Numbered from the stretch's first letter, positions 16,651-24,931 are shown. The stretch: 64,000 bases of DNA from Brevibacterium moorei (GCF_024580735.1 NZ_JANIJX010000018.1:1-64000), one strand, 5' to 3'. Program-made: numbers and translations. The notes: generated by a model from the sequence alone, not told the origin.

Positions 16651-17295
16651 CTAGGGGGTGGGAGTGGGGGAGGGGATGTGTTCGATTCTCTGACCGCCTT
16701 CGAAGCGGCCGCCCACATAGCGGTAGACGCGTACCGCCCAGGCCGCGCCCGACCGTTCCTCCGCGACGACCGTGCGGTCGCTGCCGGGGGTCAGGGTGAT
16801 GTTGCGGCCGGTGGTCACCAGGGCGATGTCCGGGGTCCGCTCGTCGGTGGTGAAGAGGAGCTGGGCGAAGGGGCGCGGGTCCCCGGCCTTGCCGGCGGAG
16901 TCCGCGGTCCCGTTCATTGCACCGGCGGTTGCCCTGGCCGGATCCCACACCACGGATGCAGAGGCGAACACCAGTCCCGCGACCGTGAACGGTTTGCCCC
17001 GGTGCAGGCAGGCGGGGCAGGCCTGGAGGGCTTGGCGGACGCCCAGCACGTCCTGTCCACCGGTGGCCGAGGGCCCGGTGAGCACCGCGCTGACGAGGTC
17101 CTTGCGGGAGTAGCGGTGTACCTTGTCGCCGGACTGCCCAGAGGTTCGCCCGGTGGAGGAGGAATCGGACGAGGATTCGGTGAGCTGTGGAGCCGGACCC
17201 AGGTCGGTCACGGCATAGGGGTCCGCGCAGCCTGTTAGAGCGGCTACGGCGATACACGCCACAGCCGCGAGGATTGTTCCGGGGATGGGTCTCAC
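16651..17295 (-). CDS. Putative lipoprotein of unknown function
   Basis: The 214-aa product starts with a signal peptide (VRPIPGTILAAVACIAVAALTGC) ending in the lipobox LTGC. It is therefore probably lipid-anchored outside the membrane. The mature part begins with a Ser/Thr linker. It contains two pairs of cysteines close together (CPAC) and a beta-rich C-terminal half (FAQLLFTTDERTPDIALVTT, TVVAEERSGAAWAVRVYRY). I do not recognise the family. The position upstream of, and on the same strand as, the two-component system (215-bp gap) raises the possibility of a functional link. GTG 17295 is chosen because it gives the shortest complete signal peptide. Confidence 0.65.
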   Translation of the reverse strand: MRPIPGTILAAVACIAVAALTGCADPYAVTDLGPAPQLTESSSDSSSTGRTSGQSGDKVHRYSRKDLVSAVLTGPSATGGQDVLGVRQALQACPACLHRGKPFTVAGLVFASASVVWDPARATAGAMNGTADSAGKAGDPRPFAQLLFTTDERTPDIALVTTGRNITLTPGSDRTVVAEERSGAAWAVRVYRYVGGRFEGGQRIEHIPSPTPTP

Positions 17296-17495
17296 TCGTA
17301 TTAGTGTGCCAGTTCGGCCGCCTCTGCACACGCAGCCCCTGCACGCGGCCCAGGCGCACGCTCAGACGCGCGGCCGATGCGCACAGCCCAGACGTCGTGC
17401 CCATCCGTATAGCCTGCACCTGTAGGCAACACATGTAGGCCAGCGGTTTATGCCCTACGAGTGTCTGGGGAAATGACGCTTGTTCCCACGCCGCG

Positions 17496-17501
17496 TAGAC
17501 T
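17496..17501 (+). promoter_or_regulatory. -10 box TAGACT (small membrane protein)
   Basis: TAGACT is followed by 9 nt and then ATG 17511, so the leader is absent or very short. The rest of the 215-bp gap back to 17296 shows nothing recognisable. Confidence 0.55.
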
Positions 17502-17510
17502 GAGGGCATT

Positions 17511-17801
17511 ATGAGCAGCTCCGCACAGAACAATGCCGCATCGCCTGCCCCGCAGTCCGGAAATCGGCCCACCCGAGCCGTTCCGATGAAGGAATGCGCG
17601 GCTATGGGCATGGTGGCGGCCGCACTGGTGTTCGTTATGACGATCATCTTCACCGCAGCGTGGGATGGCCTCAAGCCGCTGGCACTGTGCGGCCTGTACA
17701 CAGTCGTCACCTTCATCGTCGTGACCCTGGTGGCCATGGGCCTGAACTGGGTCGTCAAATCCGAAGAGGTCAAGGACCCCAACGGTCCCGTCATGCACTA
17801 A
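17511..17801 (+). CDS. Small two-helix membrane protein
   Basis: The 96-aa protein has a polar N-terminus of about 25 residues, two hydrophobic helices (MGMVAAALVFVMTIIFTAAW and LCGLYTVVTFIVVTLVAMGL) and a short charged C-terminus. It is probably an inner-membrane protein of unknown function; I do not recognise a family. The ATG is supported by the -10 box 9 nt upstream. It converges on the copper ATPase gene 28 bp away, with a hairpin between them. Confidence 0.7.
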   Translation: MSSSAQNNAASPAPQSGNRPTRAVPMKECAAMGMVAAALVFVMTIIFTAAWDGLKPLALCGLYTVVTFIVVTLVAMGLNWVVKSEEVKDPNGPVMH

Positions 17802-17804
17802 GCC

Positions 17805-17823
17805 CTCAGGTTTGCACTGAGGC
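17805..17823. terminator. Hairpin between convergent genes
   Basis: cctcag (17805-17810) pairs with ctgagg (17818-17823) around a 7-nt loop. A short T-containing tail follows on the plus strand. It is weak but well placed to end both transcripts. Confidence 0.45.
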
Positions 17824-17829
17824 CGATTC

Positions 17830-20109
17830 TTACACGAACCTCTTGAGCCGCAGGCTGTTGAGCACCACGCACACTGAGCTGAAGGCCATGGCGGCGCCCG
17901 CGATCATCGGATCCAGCAGGCCCAGGGCCGCCAGCGGGATCGCCGCGACATTGTAGAAGAACGCCCAGAACAGGTTCTCGCGGATGATCCGCAGCGTCCG
18001 CTTGGACAGTCGGATGGCCTGCGGGATCTGCCCGGGATCGCTGCGCATCAGCGTGATGTCGCCCGCCGCCCGCGCCACATCCGTGCCCGAGGCCATTGCC
18101 AGTCCCAGATCCGCCCTGGCCAGGGCGGCCGCATCGTTGACACCGTCGCCGACCATGGCCACACGCTGTCCGGCCGCCTGCAGCTGGGCGATCCGCGCCT
18201 CCTTATCACCGGGTGCCACCTGGGCGTGGACCTCGTCGATGTCCAGCTCCCCTGCGACGGCCTGGGCCACGCTGTCGCGGTCGCCGGTCAGCAGCACCGT
18301 GCGGATACCGGCGGCGTGTAGCTCGCCGATCGCACGGGACGCTCCCGGCTTGACTGCGTCGGCGACCAGGACTCGGCCGGCGTATTCGCCGTCCAGGGCC
18401 AGCGCCACGATGGTGGCCGGCACATCCGACTCCGAGGCCTCGGCAGGTACTGCGATGCCCTGGGCTACCAGCAGCTCGGGTTTGCCGGCCAGGAGGGAGC
18501 GGCCGTCGACCGTGGCGCGGATACCCCCGCCAGGTATGGCGCTGAAGTCCTCGACCCGGGGCGCAGGCTCAGACGACGTGGCCGCATCCGCACCGGCCCG
18601 CGCGATGGCGGCGGCGATCGGATGCTCGGACATGGCCTCGGCGGCGGCCAGGGCCGACAGTGCGGCCGGCGACAGCTCGGAGTCGATGACGCTCATGTTC
18701 CCGCTGGTCAGGGTGCCGGTCTTGTCCAGCACGACGGTGGTGATGCGTCCGGCGGTCTCCATGGCCTCGGGCCCGGAGACCAGGATGCCCAGCTGCGAGC
18801 CGCGGCCGCTGGAGACGGCGGTGGCCACGGGGGTGGCCAGGCCCAGGGCGCAGGGGCAGGCGATGACGAGCACGGTCACGGCGGCGCGCAGGCCAGAGGT
18901 CCAGTCGCCGGTGGCCAGGCCCCAGATCAGCAGGGTGGCCGCGGCGATGGCGAAGACGACGGGCACGAAGACCGCGGAGATCCGGTCGGCCAGGCGCTGA
19001 GCGGCGGGACGGCCGGCCTGCGCGCGTTCGACCATGGCCTGCAGCTGGGACAGGGTGGATTCCTCGCCGACCTGTTCGACGCGCACCGTCAGCGCGCCGT
19101 TGGCGTTGACGGTGGCGCCGGTGACGCGGTCGCCCGGGGCGACCTCGCGGGGGACGGATTCGCCGGTGAGCAGGGATTCGTCGACGGCCGAGGCGCCGGT
19201 GAGCACGGTGCCATCGGCCGGGACCTTCTCGCCGGGGCGCACCAAGACGGTGTCCCCGGGTGCCAGGGCTGCCACGGGAACGTCGATGGTGGTGCTTTCG
19301 ACGCTGGTCCCGCCGGCCGCAGCTGAGCCGGCCGCACCACTGGCATCGCCCACAACGCGGTGGGCGGTCGTGACTCCCATGGACACCAGGGCGCGCAGGG
19401 CCGCGGTGGCCGATTTCTTGGCGCGGTCCTCGATGTAGCGGCCCAGCAGCAGGAAGACGGTGACGGCCACGGCGCCCTCGAACCACAGGTGGTAGTGGTG
19501 GGGCAGGTGGAGGAGGTGGCCGTGTCCGGTGGCGATCGCGATGGTGACCAGCGAGTAGACGGTGGACACGGTGACGCCCACGCTGACCAGGGTGTCCATG
19601 GTGGAGCTGAAGCCTCGGGCGGCCTTGTAGGCGTTGCGGTGGAACGGCCAGGCGCACCAGGTGACGACCGGTAGGCTGAGCGCGGCGATGAGCCAGTGCC
19701 AGCCGGGGAAGTGCCAGGACATGACCATGGAGATGGCGATGACGGGGATGCCCAGGATCAGGCCGGTGATGAAACGGGCGCGCAGGTGGTCGGGATCCGC
19801 TGCCGAGGCCCCCGCCTGGTTGGTGTTCTCCTCGCCATCCGCTCCTGCCGGCGGGGTCGGCGGGCGGACGGTTGCGCCGTAGCCGGTCTTGTCGACGGTG
19901 GCGATGAGGTCCGCGTCCGTGATGGGGCCGGTGACGGCGACGTAGGCCGAGTTCAGGGGCAGGCTGACGGTGGCCTGCACGCCGTCCAAGCGGTTGAGCT
20001 TCTTCTGGACTCGGGCCTGGCAGGATGCGCAGGTCATGCCCGTGATGTCCAGGGTGACCTGGCGGGTGTATGCGGTGTGGCCTGCAGAGTCTGGAGCGGA
20101 CGTGCTCAC
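17830..20109 (-). CDS. copA: Copper-exporting P1B-type ATPase
   Basis: The 759-aa membrane pump exports cytosolic Cu(I) using ATP. It has an N-terminal heavy-metal domain with TGMTCASC (Cys27, Cys30), then eight predicted helices. Motifs include the actuator [14 protein letters not shown] in the sixth helix near residue 417 (metal site), phosphorylation site DKTGTLT near 459, SEHPIAAAI and [16 protein letters not shown] near 650. The start overlaps the copZ stop by 4 bp, so the two are translationally coupled. An operator matching a CsoR box precedes copZ. The CPC motif and the neighbouring CopZ and CsoR genes favour copper over zinc or cadmium. Confidence 0.95.
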   Translation of the reverse strand: MSTSAPDSAGHTAYTRQVTLDITGMTCASCQARVQKKLNRLDGVQATVSLPLNSAYVAVTGPITDADLIATVDKTGYGATVRPPTPPAGADGEENTNQAGASAADPDHLRARFITGLILGIPVIAISMVMSWHFPGWHWLIAALSLPVVTWCAWPFHRNAYKAARGFSSTMDTLVSVGVTVSTVYSLVTIAIATGHGHLLHLPHHYHLWFEGAVAVTVFLLLGRYIEDRAKKSATAALRALVSMGVTTAHRVVGDASGAAGSAAAGGTSVESTTIDVPVAALAPGDTVLVRPGEKVPADGTVLTGASAVDESLLTGESVPREVAPGDRVTGATVNANGALTVRVEQVGEESTLSQLQAMVERAQAGRPAAQRLADRISAVFVPVVFAIAAATLLIWGLATGDWTSGLRAAVTVLVIACPCALGLATPVATAVSSGRGSQLGILVSGPEAMETAGRITTVVLDKTGTLTSGNMSVIDSELSPAALSALAAAEAMSEHPIAAAIARAGADAATSSEPAPRVEDFSAIPGGGIRATVDGRSLLAGKPELLVAQGIAVPAEASESDVPATIVALALDGEYAGRVLVADAVKPGASRAIGELHAAGIRTVLLTGDRDSVAQAVAGELDIDEVHAQVAPGDKEARIAQLQAAGQRVAMVGDGVNDAAALARADLGLAMASGTDVARAAGDITLMRSDPGQIPQAIRLSKRTLRIIRENLFWAFFYNVAAIPLAALGLLDPMIAGAAMAFSSVCVVLNSLRLKRFV

Positions 20110-20318
20110 ACCAGTTCGTACCCGGCTTCGTCGATGGCTGCGGCGATGTCCTTCTGGTCTAGTGGGGCAGCCGATTCGACGGTCACGGGGCTGACCTGGC
20201 CGGCGTGTAGGTCGACCGTGACCGAGGTGACTCCGGCGATGTTGCCCAGCTCTTCCTTGACTGCGTTCTCGCAGTGGCCGCAGGTCATGCCGGAGACGTT
20301 GAGGTTGGTGGTGGTCAT
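20106..20318 (-). CDS. copZ: Copper chaperone CopZ-type
   Basis: The 70-aa cytosolic HMA-domain protein has the Cu(I)-binding motif GMTCGHC (Cys13, Cys16) and ferredoxin-like beta-alpha-beta pattern. It would carry copper to CopA or to the repressor CsoR. ATG 20318 has GGGAG upstream. It is the first gene of the copZ-copA operon, with a 4-bp overlap. Confidence 0.93.
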   Translation of the reverse strand: MTTTNLNVSGMTCGHCENAVKEELGNIAGVTSVTVDLHAGQVSPVTVESAAPLDQKDIAAAIDEAGYELV

Positions 20319-20359
20319 GGTGGTGCTCCCATTCTCAGAAGTTCGTGGTTCTAACCGGT

Positions 20360-20382
20360 ATTGTATACCCCCATGGGGTATA
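20360..20382 (-). promoter_or_regulatory. copZA promoter with CsoR-box operator
   Basis: tatacccc-cat-ggggtata (20364-20382) is a perfect inverted repeat of the type bound by CsoR repressors. The minus-strand -10 hexamer TACAAT (complement of 20360-20365) overlaps its edge, so binding would block transcription until Cu(I) releases the repressor. Confidence 0.75.
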
Positions 20383-20416
20383 TGTTGGCGATGACTCTAA
20401 CCTGGCGTGGGAAGAT

Positions 20417-21121
20417 ATGCATAGTGACCCGTTTGCCCAGCGAAAGGACTCAATCGCCATGGTCAGTCTTCAGATTGCCGATCTGGCTGCTGTCGTCTAC
20501 TCTGCGGGCAGGGTGTTCGACGGTCTTGGCACCGGTCGGCTGGACACCCAGAACTTCCTCCGATCGGGCGACTTACACGGCGTTACCTCGCGAGCCGATC
20601 TTGAGCTTCTCCGCGATATGCGCGATGTTTCCGCCTATGTCATCAACCACACAGGTGAATCACTGGATGGGCAGTTCGTCAAGGCGGTCAATGCGCAGCT
20701 GACTCGAAGTGCCTCAATATTCCCTGGTCAGTTCAAACGAGATGATCAGGGGATCGGGGTCAGGACCCGATACGGTCAGCATCTGCCCCCAGCGGTAGGC
20801 GATGCGGCCTTGGAAGCAATCGTGTGTTCCGCCATAGGCCAGAAGGACGTTCATGAAATGGCGTTGGAGCTCTTCATCCAGTTGGCCAAAGCGCAGCCGT
20901 TCATGGACGGCAATAAGCGTACTGCGATCTTTACGGCCAACGCCTGCCTGATCGGTGCAGACGACTCTCAGCTGTTGACGATCCCTGTCGACGAAGACGA
21001 TGCGTCGGTAGCCGATAGGTTCAACGATTTATTGGCGCGGGCTTACATCTTCGACGAGGACGAGGCAGTGAAGGATTTGCTCCGTGCCCGTGGCTTCATT
21101 CCCTCCCCGGCTCAAGCCTGA
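20417..21121 (+). CDS. Fic/Doc-family protein with Gln in place of catalytic His
   Basis: The 234-aa product has a Fido domain. The active-site loop reads KAQPFMDGNKRTAIFTAN, where canonical Fic enzymes have HPFxxGNGR and Doc has HxFxDANKR. The nucleotide-binding GNKR is kept, but the usual first histidine is Gln. Fic enzymes AMPylate and Doc phosphorylates target proteins; this protein may be inactive or altered. The N-terminal part (VNAQLTRSASIFPGQF, GVRTRYGQHLPP) fits a Fic helical region. The start is uncertain: ATG 20417 or ATG 20459 (AAAGGA 11 nt upstream). An apparent earlier start would lie within the CsoR operator. It sits between copZ and csoR, is somewhat AT-richer than both, and looks inserted. 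No antitoxin partner is adjacent. Confidence 0.75.
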   Translation: MHSDPFAQRKDSIAMVSLQIADLAAVVYSAGRVFDGLGTGRLDTQNFLRSGDLHGVTSRADLELLRDMRDVSAYVINHTGESLDGQFVKAVNAQLTRSASIFPGQFKRDDQGIGVRTRYGQHLPPAVGDAALEAIVCSAIGQKDVHEMALELFIQLAKAQPFMDGNKRTAIFTANACLIGADDSQLLTIPVDEDDASVADRFNDLLARAYIFDEDEAVKDLLRARGFIPSPAQA

Positions 21122-21137
21122 CAAGGCAGCCCGCACC

Positions 21138-21587
21138 TCAGCTCTTGATGAGTCGTTGGATGGCGGCGGTGGCCTCGGCGATCTTGGCAGCGCCGGCTTC
21201 GGGTGATTCCTGGGCGGCTTCGACGACGCAGTGGTTCATATGCGATTCGAGCAGGTTGACGCCCACTGCGTGCAGGGCCGCGGTGACGGCCGATATCTGG
21301 GTGAGCACGTCGATGCAGTAGGTGTCCTGGTCGATCATGCGCCCGATCCCGCGGACCTGGCCCTCGATGCGCTTCATGCGCTTGGCGATGGCGACCTGGT
21401 CGTAGCCGTGATCCGGGTGCGGTTTCTTCCCGTCGCCGAGGTCCCCGCCGGCCTGGCCATGGCCCGTCGTATGAGTGCCCGGGTGGGCGTGGGTGGGGGA
21501 GTGGTCCTGTGCAGGCGCGACCTGTGCAGACGCGGCGGAATCATCCGCGGCGACGGCCGGTGTGGCGTCTGAGTGATGTGCTGTCAT
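21138..21587 (-). CDS. csoR: Copper-sensing repressor CsoR
   Basis: The 149-aa all-helical repressor belongs to the CsoR/RcnR family. The Cu(I) ligands are present in the CsoR pattern: Cys91 (TYCIDVL), His116 and Cys120 (SHMNHCV). The core is KRMKRIEGQVRGIGRMI. It has an unusual His-rich N-terminal extension of about 60 residues (HHSD, HSPTHAHPGTHTTGHG, HPDHG), which could bind metal. ATG 21587 is chosen because TAGAAT ends 7 nt upstream, a leaderless arrangement. A CsoR-like box overlaps this promoter, suggesting autorepression. It probably controls copZA, which lies beyond the Fic gene. Confidence 0.9.
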   Translation of the reverse strand: MTAHHSDATPAVAADDSAASAQVAPAQDHSPTHAHPGTHTTGHGQAGGDLGDGKKPHPDHGYDQVAIAKRMKRIEGQVRGIGRMIDQDTYCIDVLTQISAVTAALHAVGVNLLESHMNHCVVEAAQESPEAGAAKIAEATAAIQRLIKS

Positions 21588-21594
21588 GGGAGCG

Positions 21595-21616
21595 ATTCTA
21601 TACCCGGGAGGGGTAT
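21595..21616 (-). promoter_or_regulatory. csoR leaderless promoter with CsoR-type operator
   Basis: The minus-strand TAGAAT (complement of 21595-21600) ends 7 nt before ATG 21587. ataccc (21600-21605) and gggtat (21611-21616) form an inverted repeat like the copZA operator, just upstream of the -10. Confidence 0.65.
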
Positions 21617-21644
21617 TCAACTCATGAGTTACGGGTGTATGCGG

Positions 21645-22097
21645 TTAGGAGTCCGAAGGCTCGTTCCGAATGCGTGCGCTGAACGAGAAACCGTGTTTCG
21701 GGGCAAGAGGCAACGTCACGGGCTCAGAGAATACACGACGGCTGGCATCGGCTAGCTCTAGCCGGAGATAGGGCAGTGCGGTCGGCGCGGCAACTTCATT
21801 AAGGAAGCTGTCAAGCGCTTTGTTGCTGATCGAGGTGAGGCCGGTCTCTGTCATGCCAAAGACGGGTGCGACCGTTGCCGAGACATAACCCTGCGTGCTG
21901 TTGGCGTATGCCTCGAAGAGGAACCGCAGTGCTCCCATCTCGGAGTTGTACTCGATGCCGATGAAGCCCATGCCGGCGTCATTATCAGTGGCGGACTGAT
22001 CAATTTTGTCTCTGGGATTACGGGTGTCCGCGTGGATGGCGACGATGTCCACGTCAATGAGCTCCCCAAAACTGAGTGCGCCTGGTGTGTCGGTCAT
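21645..22097 (-). CDS. SecB-like chaperone (third gene of a toxin-antitoxin-chaperone-like operon)
   Basis: The 150-aa cytosolic protein has a beta-strand-rich body (IGIEYNSEMGALRFLFEAYAN, QGYVSATVAPVFGM). Its C-terminal section is NKALDSFLNEVAAPTALPYL then RLELADASRR and VTLPLAP. This pattern (F, several residues, A, then PYLR, then a hydrophobic VTLP) is that of SecB and SecB-like proteins such as mycobacterial Rv1957. SecB-like proteins in TAC systems shield an unstable antitoxin. The ATG overlaps the stop of the XRE gene by 4 bp (22094-22097), so the two are coupled. Sequence similarity is faint and the assignment needs profile confirmation. Confidence 0.6.
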   Translation of the reverse strand: MTDTPGALSFGELIDVDIVAIHADTRNPRDKIDQSATDNDAGMGFIGIEYNSEMGALRFLFEAYANSTQGYVSATVAPVFGMTETGLTSISNKALDSFLNEVAAPTALPYLRLELADASRRVFSEPVTLPLAPKHGFSFSARIRNEPSDS

Positions 22098-22486
22098 CGT
22101 CCGACCACCACCAATTGGTCTTGGGCCAACCATCGTCCCCCAGTTTTAGTCACTTGGATCGGCATACGGGTGTTATTACCGCTTCCGTCCTCGTCGGAGA
22201 CCTTGCTCCAACTCGTGTGCTGGTCGGTCCGTACACAGTCATCTCGAACGTGCATCTGTATCAGTGCATCAACAGCGTTCGCGTACTTCTGAACGGTACG
22301 CATGGTGGGGTTGCTGTCATAGGTCTCAAACTGGCTGACGGTCGGCTGGGAGGCGCCCATCCGTTCGGCGACCTCCTGTTGAGACAGATGGTGGTCCTTG
22401 CGCTGTTGAACCAGTGCCGCTTTGAAGTCGAGTACCGCGCGCGTGTTCTCCCTGGACCGAGCCCTGATGACCTTACGATCTGTCAT
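22094..22486 (-). CDS. XRE/HigA-type antitoxin with C-terminal extension
   Basis: The 130-aa DNA-binding protein has a helix-turn-helix at about residues 25-75 (LVQQRKDHHLSQQEVAERMG, ASQPTVSQFE, MRTVQKYANAVDA). The last 45 residues are polar and end with GGRWLAQDQLVVVGR. In known TAC systems such an antitoxin tail contains the chaperone-addiction segment recognised by the SecB-like partner; that role is inferred here. The gene lies 45 bp after the putative toxin gene and overlaps the SecB-like gene. It has its own AT-rich promoter region with an inverted repeat, fitting autoregulation. Confidence 0.78.
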   Translation of the reverse strand: MTDRKVIRARSRENTRAVLDFKAALVQQRKDHHLSQQEVAERMGASQPTVSQFETYDSNPTMRTVQKYANAVDALIQMHVRDDCVRTDQHTSWSKVSDEDGSGNNTRMPIQVTKTGGRWLAQDQLVVVGR

Positions 22487-22491
22487 AGTAT

Positions 22492-22522
22492 AAGTTTTAT
22501 CCTATATGCGGAAACTTGACAA
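22492..22522 (-). promoter_or_regulatory. Internal promoter/operator before the XRE gene
   Basis: The minus-strand TTGTCA (complement of 22517-22522) lies 17 nt before TAAAAC. aagttt (22492-22497) and aaactt (22512-22517) form an inverted repeat across the promoter, a likely XRE-binding site. Confidence 0.45.
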
Positions 22523-22531
22523 GGGTGAGGC

Positions 22532-23071
22532 TCACCGTGGGATACCCCAGTGGTTGGACGCACCTGCGCTCAGCACTTCGACCGCTTTGTCGATCTGGGT
22601 GTTCTGAAGTTCCCGGGTCCGGGTGTCATCAGGCATGATCTGTTTCAAGTGCACGTGCGCTGCCAGCGCGTGACCGGTTGGTAGCGTGCCGCCTTCTGCG
22701 TGGTAGATCCGCACGTGTTCGGCTGATTCCCGGCGGTCCATGACCTTGCCCATCATTCGTGTGGTTCGGACGACGGAGACCTGATGCCGGATCTCGAACA
22801 TGCGGTAGAAAAACTCACGTTGGATCGGTTTGATCTCCGTCAGGGGCTCCAAGTGTCCCCGGCCCGCGCGCTCAAGGAGTTCGGCCAAATAGCCAAGCTC
22901 TTCTTCAAGCGCATAGTCGGTCCAATCCCAGCCGGCCAGCAGCCGCTCAACCAAGTCCAGGATCGTGTCGATTGCACCTTCACCATTGACCGCACCACCG
23001 CTGATCCACCAGTAGTCGACCGGCACGCGTTGGCTGCAGATAGAGTCGCTGTGTCGATCAAAGCCATACAT
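22532..23071 (-). CDS. Putative HigB/RelE-like toxin, divergent
   Basis: The 179-aa product is not a clear member of a known family. The C-terminal two thirds read like a HigB (Gp49/RelE-fold) toxin: LTEIKPIQREFFYRMFEIRH, then HVRIYHAEGG, then HALAAHVHLKQIMPDD followed by TRELQNTQIDKAVEVL. These echo the glyElR, Ri-Y, H-F-KK and ei-A-r segments of HigB. It is first in an apparent operon toxin, XRE antitoxin, SecB-like chaperone, the order known from M. tuberculosis Rv1955-Rv1957. HigB toxins cut mRNA on the ribosome; that activity is only inferred. The N-terminal 60 residues (WWISGG, WDWTDYALEEELGYLAELL) are extra. ATG 23071 follows a palindrome by 10 nt. Confidence 0.5.
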   Translation of the reverse strand: MYGFDRHSDSICSQRVPVDYWWISGGAVNGEGAIDTILDLVERLLAGWDWTDYALEEELGYLAELLERAGRGHLEPLTEIKPIQREFFYRMFEIRHQVSVVRTTRMMGKVMDRRESAEHVRIYHAEGGTLPTGHALAAHVHLKQIMPDDTRTRELQNTQIDKAVEVLSAGASNHWGIPR

Positions 23072-23080
23072 AATGCGAGT

Positions 23081-23094
23081 GTGCCACTTGGCAC
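23081..23094. promoter_or_regulatory. Palindrome upstream of the toxin-like gene (operator candidate)
   Basis: gtgcca-ct-tggcac is an inverted repeat centred 17 nt upstream of the ATG at 23071, within the expected promoter. This is a typical place for autoregulation by an antitoxin. Confidence 0.45.
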
Positions 23095-23140
23095 TGACAC
23101 GGTTGCCGCAGTTCGAAGGTCCTTGCGTAGCGGAAGTCGC

Positions 23141-24931
23141 CTACCTCCCCACCAACCCCGCATAAATCCCCGCATACTTCCGTCCATTGGCTGACCAAGT
23201 CCTACCCCTGGCTGCAACACGTGAAGCAGCGGACAAAGAAGCCGCCAACTCGGGGTCTTCGGCGATGCGTTGGAAGGCATCCGCAAAGGCCACTGGGTCC
23301 TCCGCCGGAACGGCCAGACCCTGCCCCTCGTCGCTGCCGATCTCACACAGTGCTGGCAGATTGGAGACGACAAGCGGCAGCCCCAGAGCCATCGCTTGCA
23401 GGCCCTTGATGGGGGTGACTGCGCGGGTGACTGCGGTGTCGCGCCGCGGGATCGTCATGATGTCCAGCGCGTTGTACCAGTCCGTCGTCTCGGCCTGAGA
23501 CACTCGGCCTGGCATGACTACACGGTCGGCGATCCCCAGGTCGGCGGCCAGTGCAGTCAGGTCTGCACGCGATACACCATCGCCCACCAGCGCGCAGCGG
23601 ACGTCTACACCTCTGGACTTGAGCTCGGCGACGGCGCGCAGCAAGGTGTCGAAACCCTCGTAGTCCAGCAAGGACGACACAGAGCCGACCCAGAACCCGT
23701 CCACCGGCAGCTTCAGACGTTTACGGGCTGCAACCGGATCGCGGGGCACATCCAAAAGGTCATCGGCTACGGCATTCGCAACGACGTGGATCTTCTCTGC
23801 GGAAATGCCGCGTTCGATCATCGAATCCCGTTGCACATTGGAAAGCACGACCAAGGCGTCGGCGGCGTGGGCCATCTCGGTTTCGCGGTCGCGCATCAGG
23901 TGGAACCGCTGGGACGCCTGTGCCCGGTCCTGGAGTGACCGAGGCTGTCTGGCCACCCAGGACTTCTCCAGTTCGCCGCGCATTTCGTAGACCCACGGGA
24001 TGCCGAGCTCCTTGGATATCGCCTGCGCCACCAACGCGTTGTGGTAGTTAGTAGTCGCATGGAGCACCTGTGGGTGCCAATCGGAGGCTAGATCGACGGT
24101 CATTTGCACCTGCCGGACCAGTCGCTCCTCCATGGTGCGCGGCATCCGCTTGGGGAAGAGCCGTTGATAGGAGACGCCATCGTGTACCTCTGTGGCGCCG
24201 GCCCAGGGGAGTCCGACGGTGACCGGGTATGCCAGACGGGTAACCGCTGTGATCTCCAACCCGGCGGACTGCTGAGCCTTGAGGACCGAATGTGTGCGGA
24301 TGGAGTACCCGGAGGACGTCCAGGGCAGTGAGTTCGTCACGATGTGCATGGCCCTGATCGCCGACGCAGATTCCACCACGGGCTCAGCCATTTTGGCAAA
24401 ACTTGTGTCGCCATAGTGAACGGTGGGAACACGGAGTTCATATCCGGGCTGCAGAAGTTGGAGTTCCGAGGCCAGACGTGCATGGCGTCCGGGGTCGGGT
24501 TCGGCCAACTCGACGGCCTCGTCGGCATCGCCGAGTTCCCACCGTTGGTGCGCTAGGGCTTGCGGTGAGGCTCCCTCGGTTCGGATGGGGAATCCCAGCT
24601 GAACTCGGATGGAGTCCTGAATATGTCCCGAAGCGTTCGGCGACTGCGCCAGTTCGTCTTCCAGCTGGGCCCGCCGGTCGAGCATGAGAAGCCAGAGGGA
24701 ACGGAGAGTCCGGCCTTCTCCTGCGGGCTCGGGTAGGCGTCCCAGTAGATCGCGGACCGAATGCGGGGTGCGGCGCACGGCTTGGACGGCGAACAGCATG
24801 GGATCTTCTCGGATCAGCCGTCCTACAGCGGAGGCGATCAGTGGAGTCAGCCGCGCAAGGTTGGCGCCACGGCCCAGGGCAGTGCGGCGCCAGGAAGCAG
24901 GTCGTTGGTCGGAAGAATGAGGGTCCTGCAT
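23141..24931 (-). CDS. GT4-family glycosyltransferase (GT-B fold)
   Basis: The 596-aa protein's second half is a GT-B retaining glycosyltransferase. It has MHIVTNSLPWTSSGYSIRTH near residue 195, then HATTNYHNALVAQAISKELG and WVYEMRGELEKSW, and donor-site motifs VGSVSSLLDYEGFDTLL, ALVGDG and PIKGLQAMALGLPLVVSNLP. It probably adds sugar residues to a wall or capsular polymer. The N-terminal 180 residues are helical and unassigned. ATG 24931 lies in a divergent promoter region shared with the gene at 25159. It is the first gene of the glycopolymer cluster that runs to 38137. Confidence 0.85.
   Translation of the reverse strand: MQDPHSSDQRPASWRRTALGRGANLARLTPLIASAVGRLIREDPMLFAVQAVRRTPHSVRDLLGRLPEPAGEGRTLRSLWLLMLDRRAQLEDELAQSPNASGHIQDSIRVQLGFPIRTEGASPQALAHQRWELGDADEAVELAEPDPGRHARLASELQLLQPGYELRVPTVHYGDTSFAKMAEPVVESASAIRAMHIVTNSLPWTSSGYSIRTHSVLKAQQSAGLEITAVTRLAYPVTVGLPWAGATEVHDGVSYQRLFPKRMPRTMEERLVRQVQMTVDLASDWHPQVLHATTNYHNALVAQAISKELGIPWVYEMRGELEKSWVARQPRSLQDRAQASQRFHLMRDRETEMAHAADALVVLSNVQRDSMIERGISAEKIHVVANAVADDLLDVPRDPVAARKRLKLPVDGFWVGSVSSLLDYEGFDTLLRAVAELKSRGVDVRCALVGDGVSRADLTALAADLGIADRVVMPGRVSQAETTDWYNALDIMTIPRRDTAVTRAVTPIKGLQAMALGLPLVVSNLPALCEIGSDEGQGLAVPAEDPVAFADAFQRIAEDPELAASLSAASRVAARGRTWSANGRKYAGIYAGLVGR

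Noticed and set aside
20345-20416. Earlier ATG for the Fic gene at 20345
   Set aside because: That start would place the CsoR operator and the copZA promoter inside the coding sequence, and no homology begins there.
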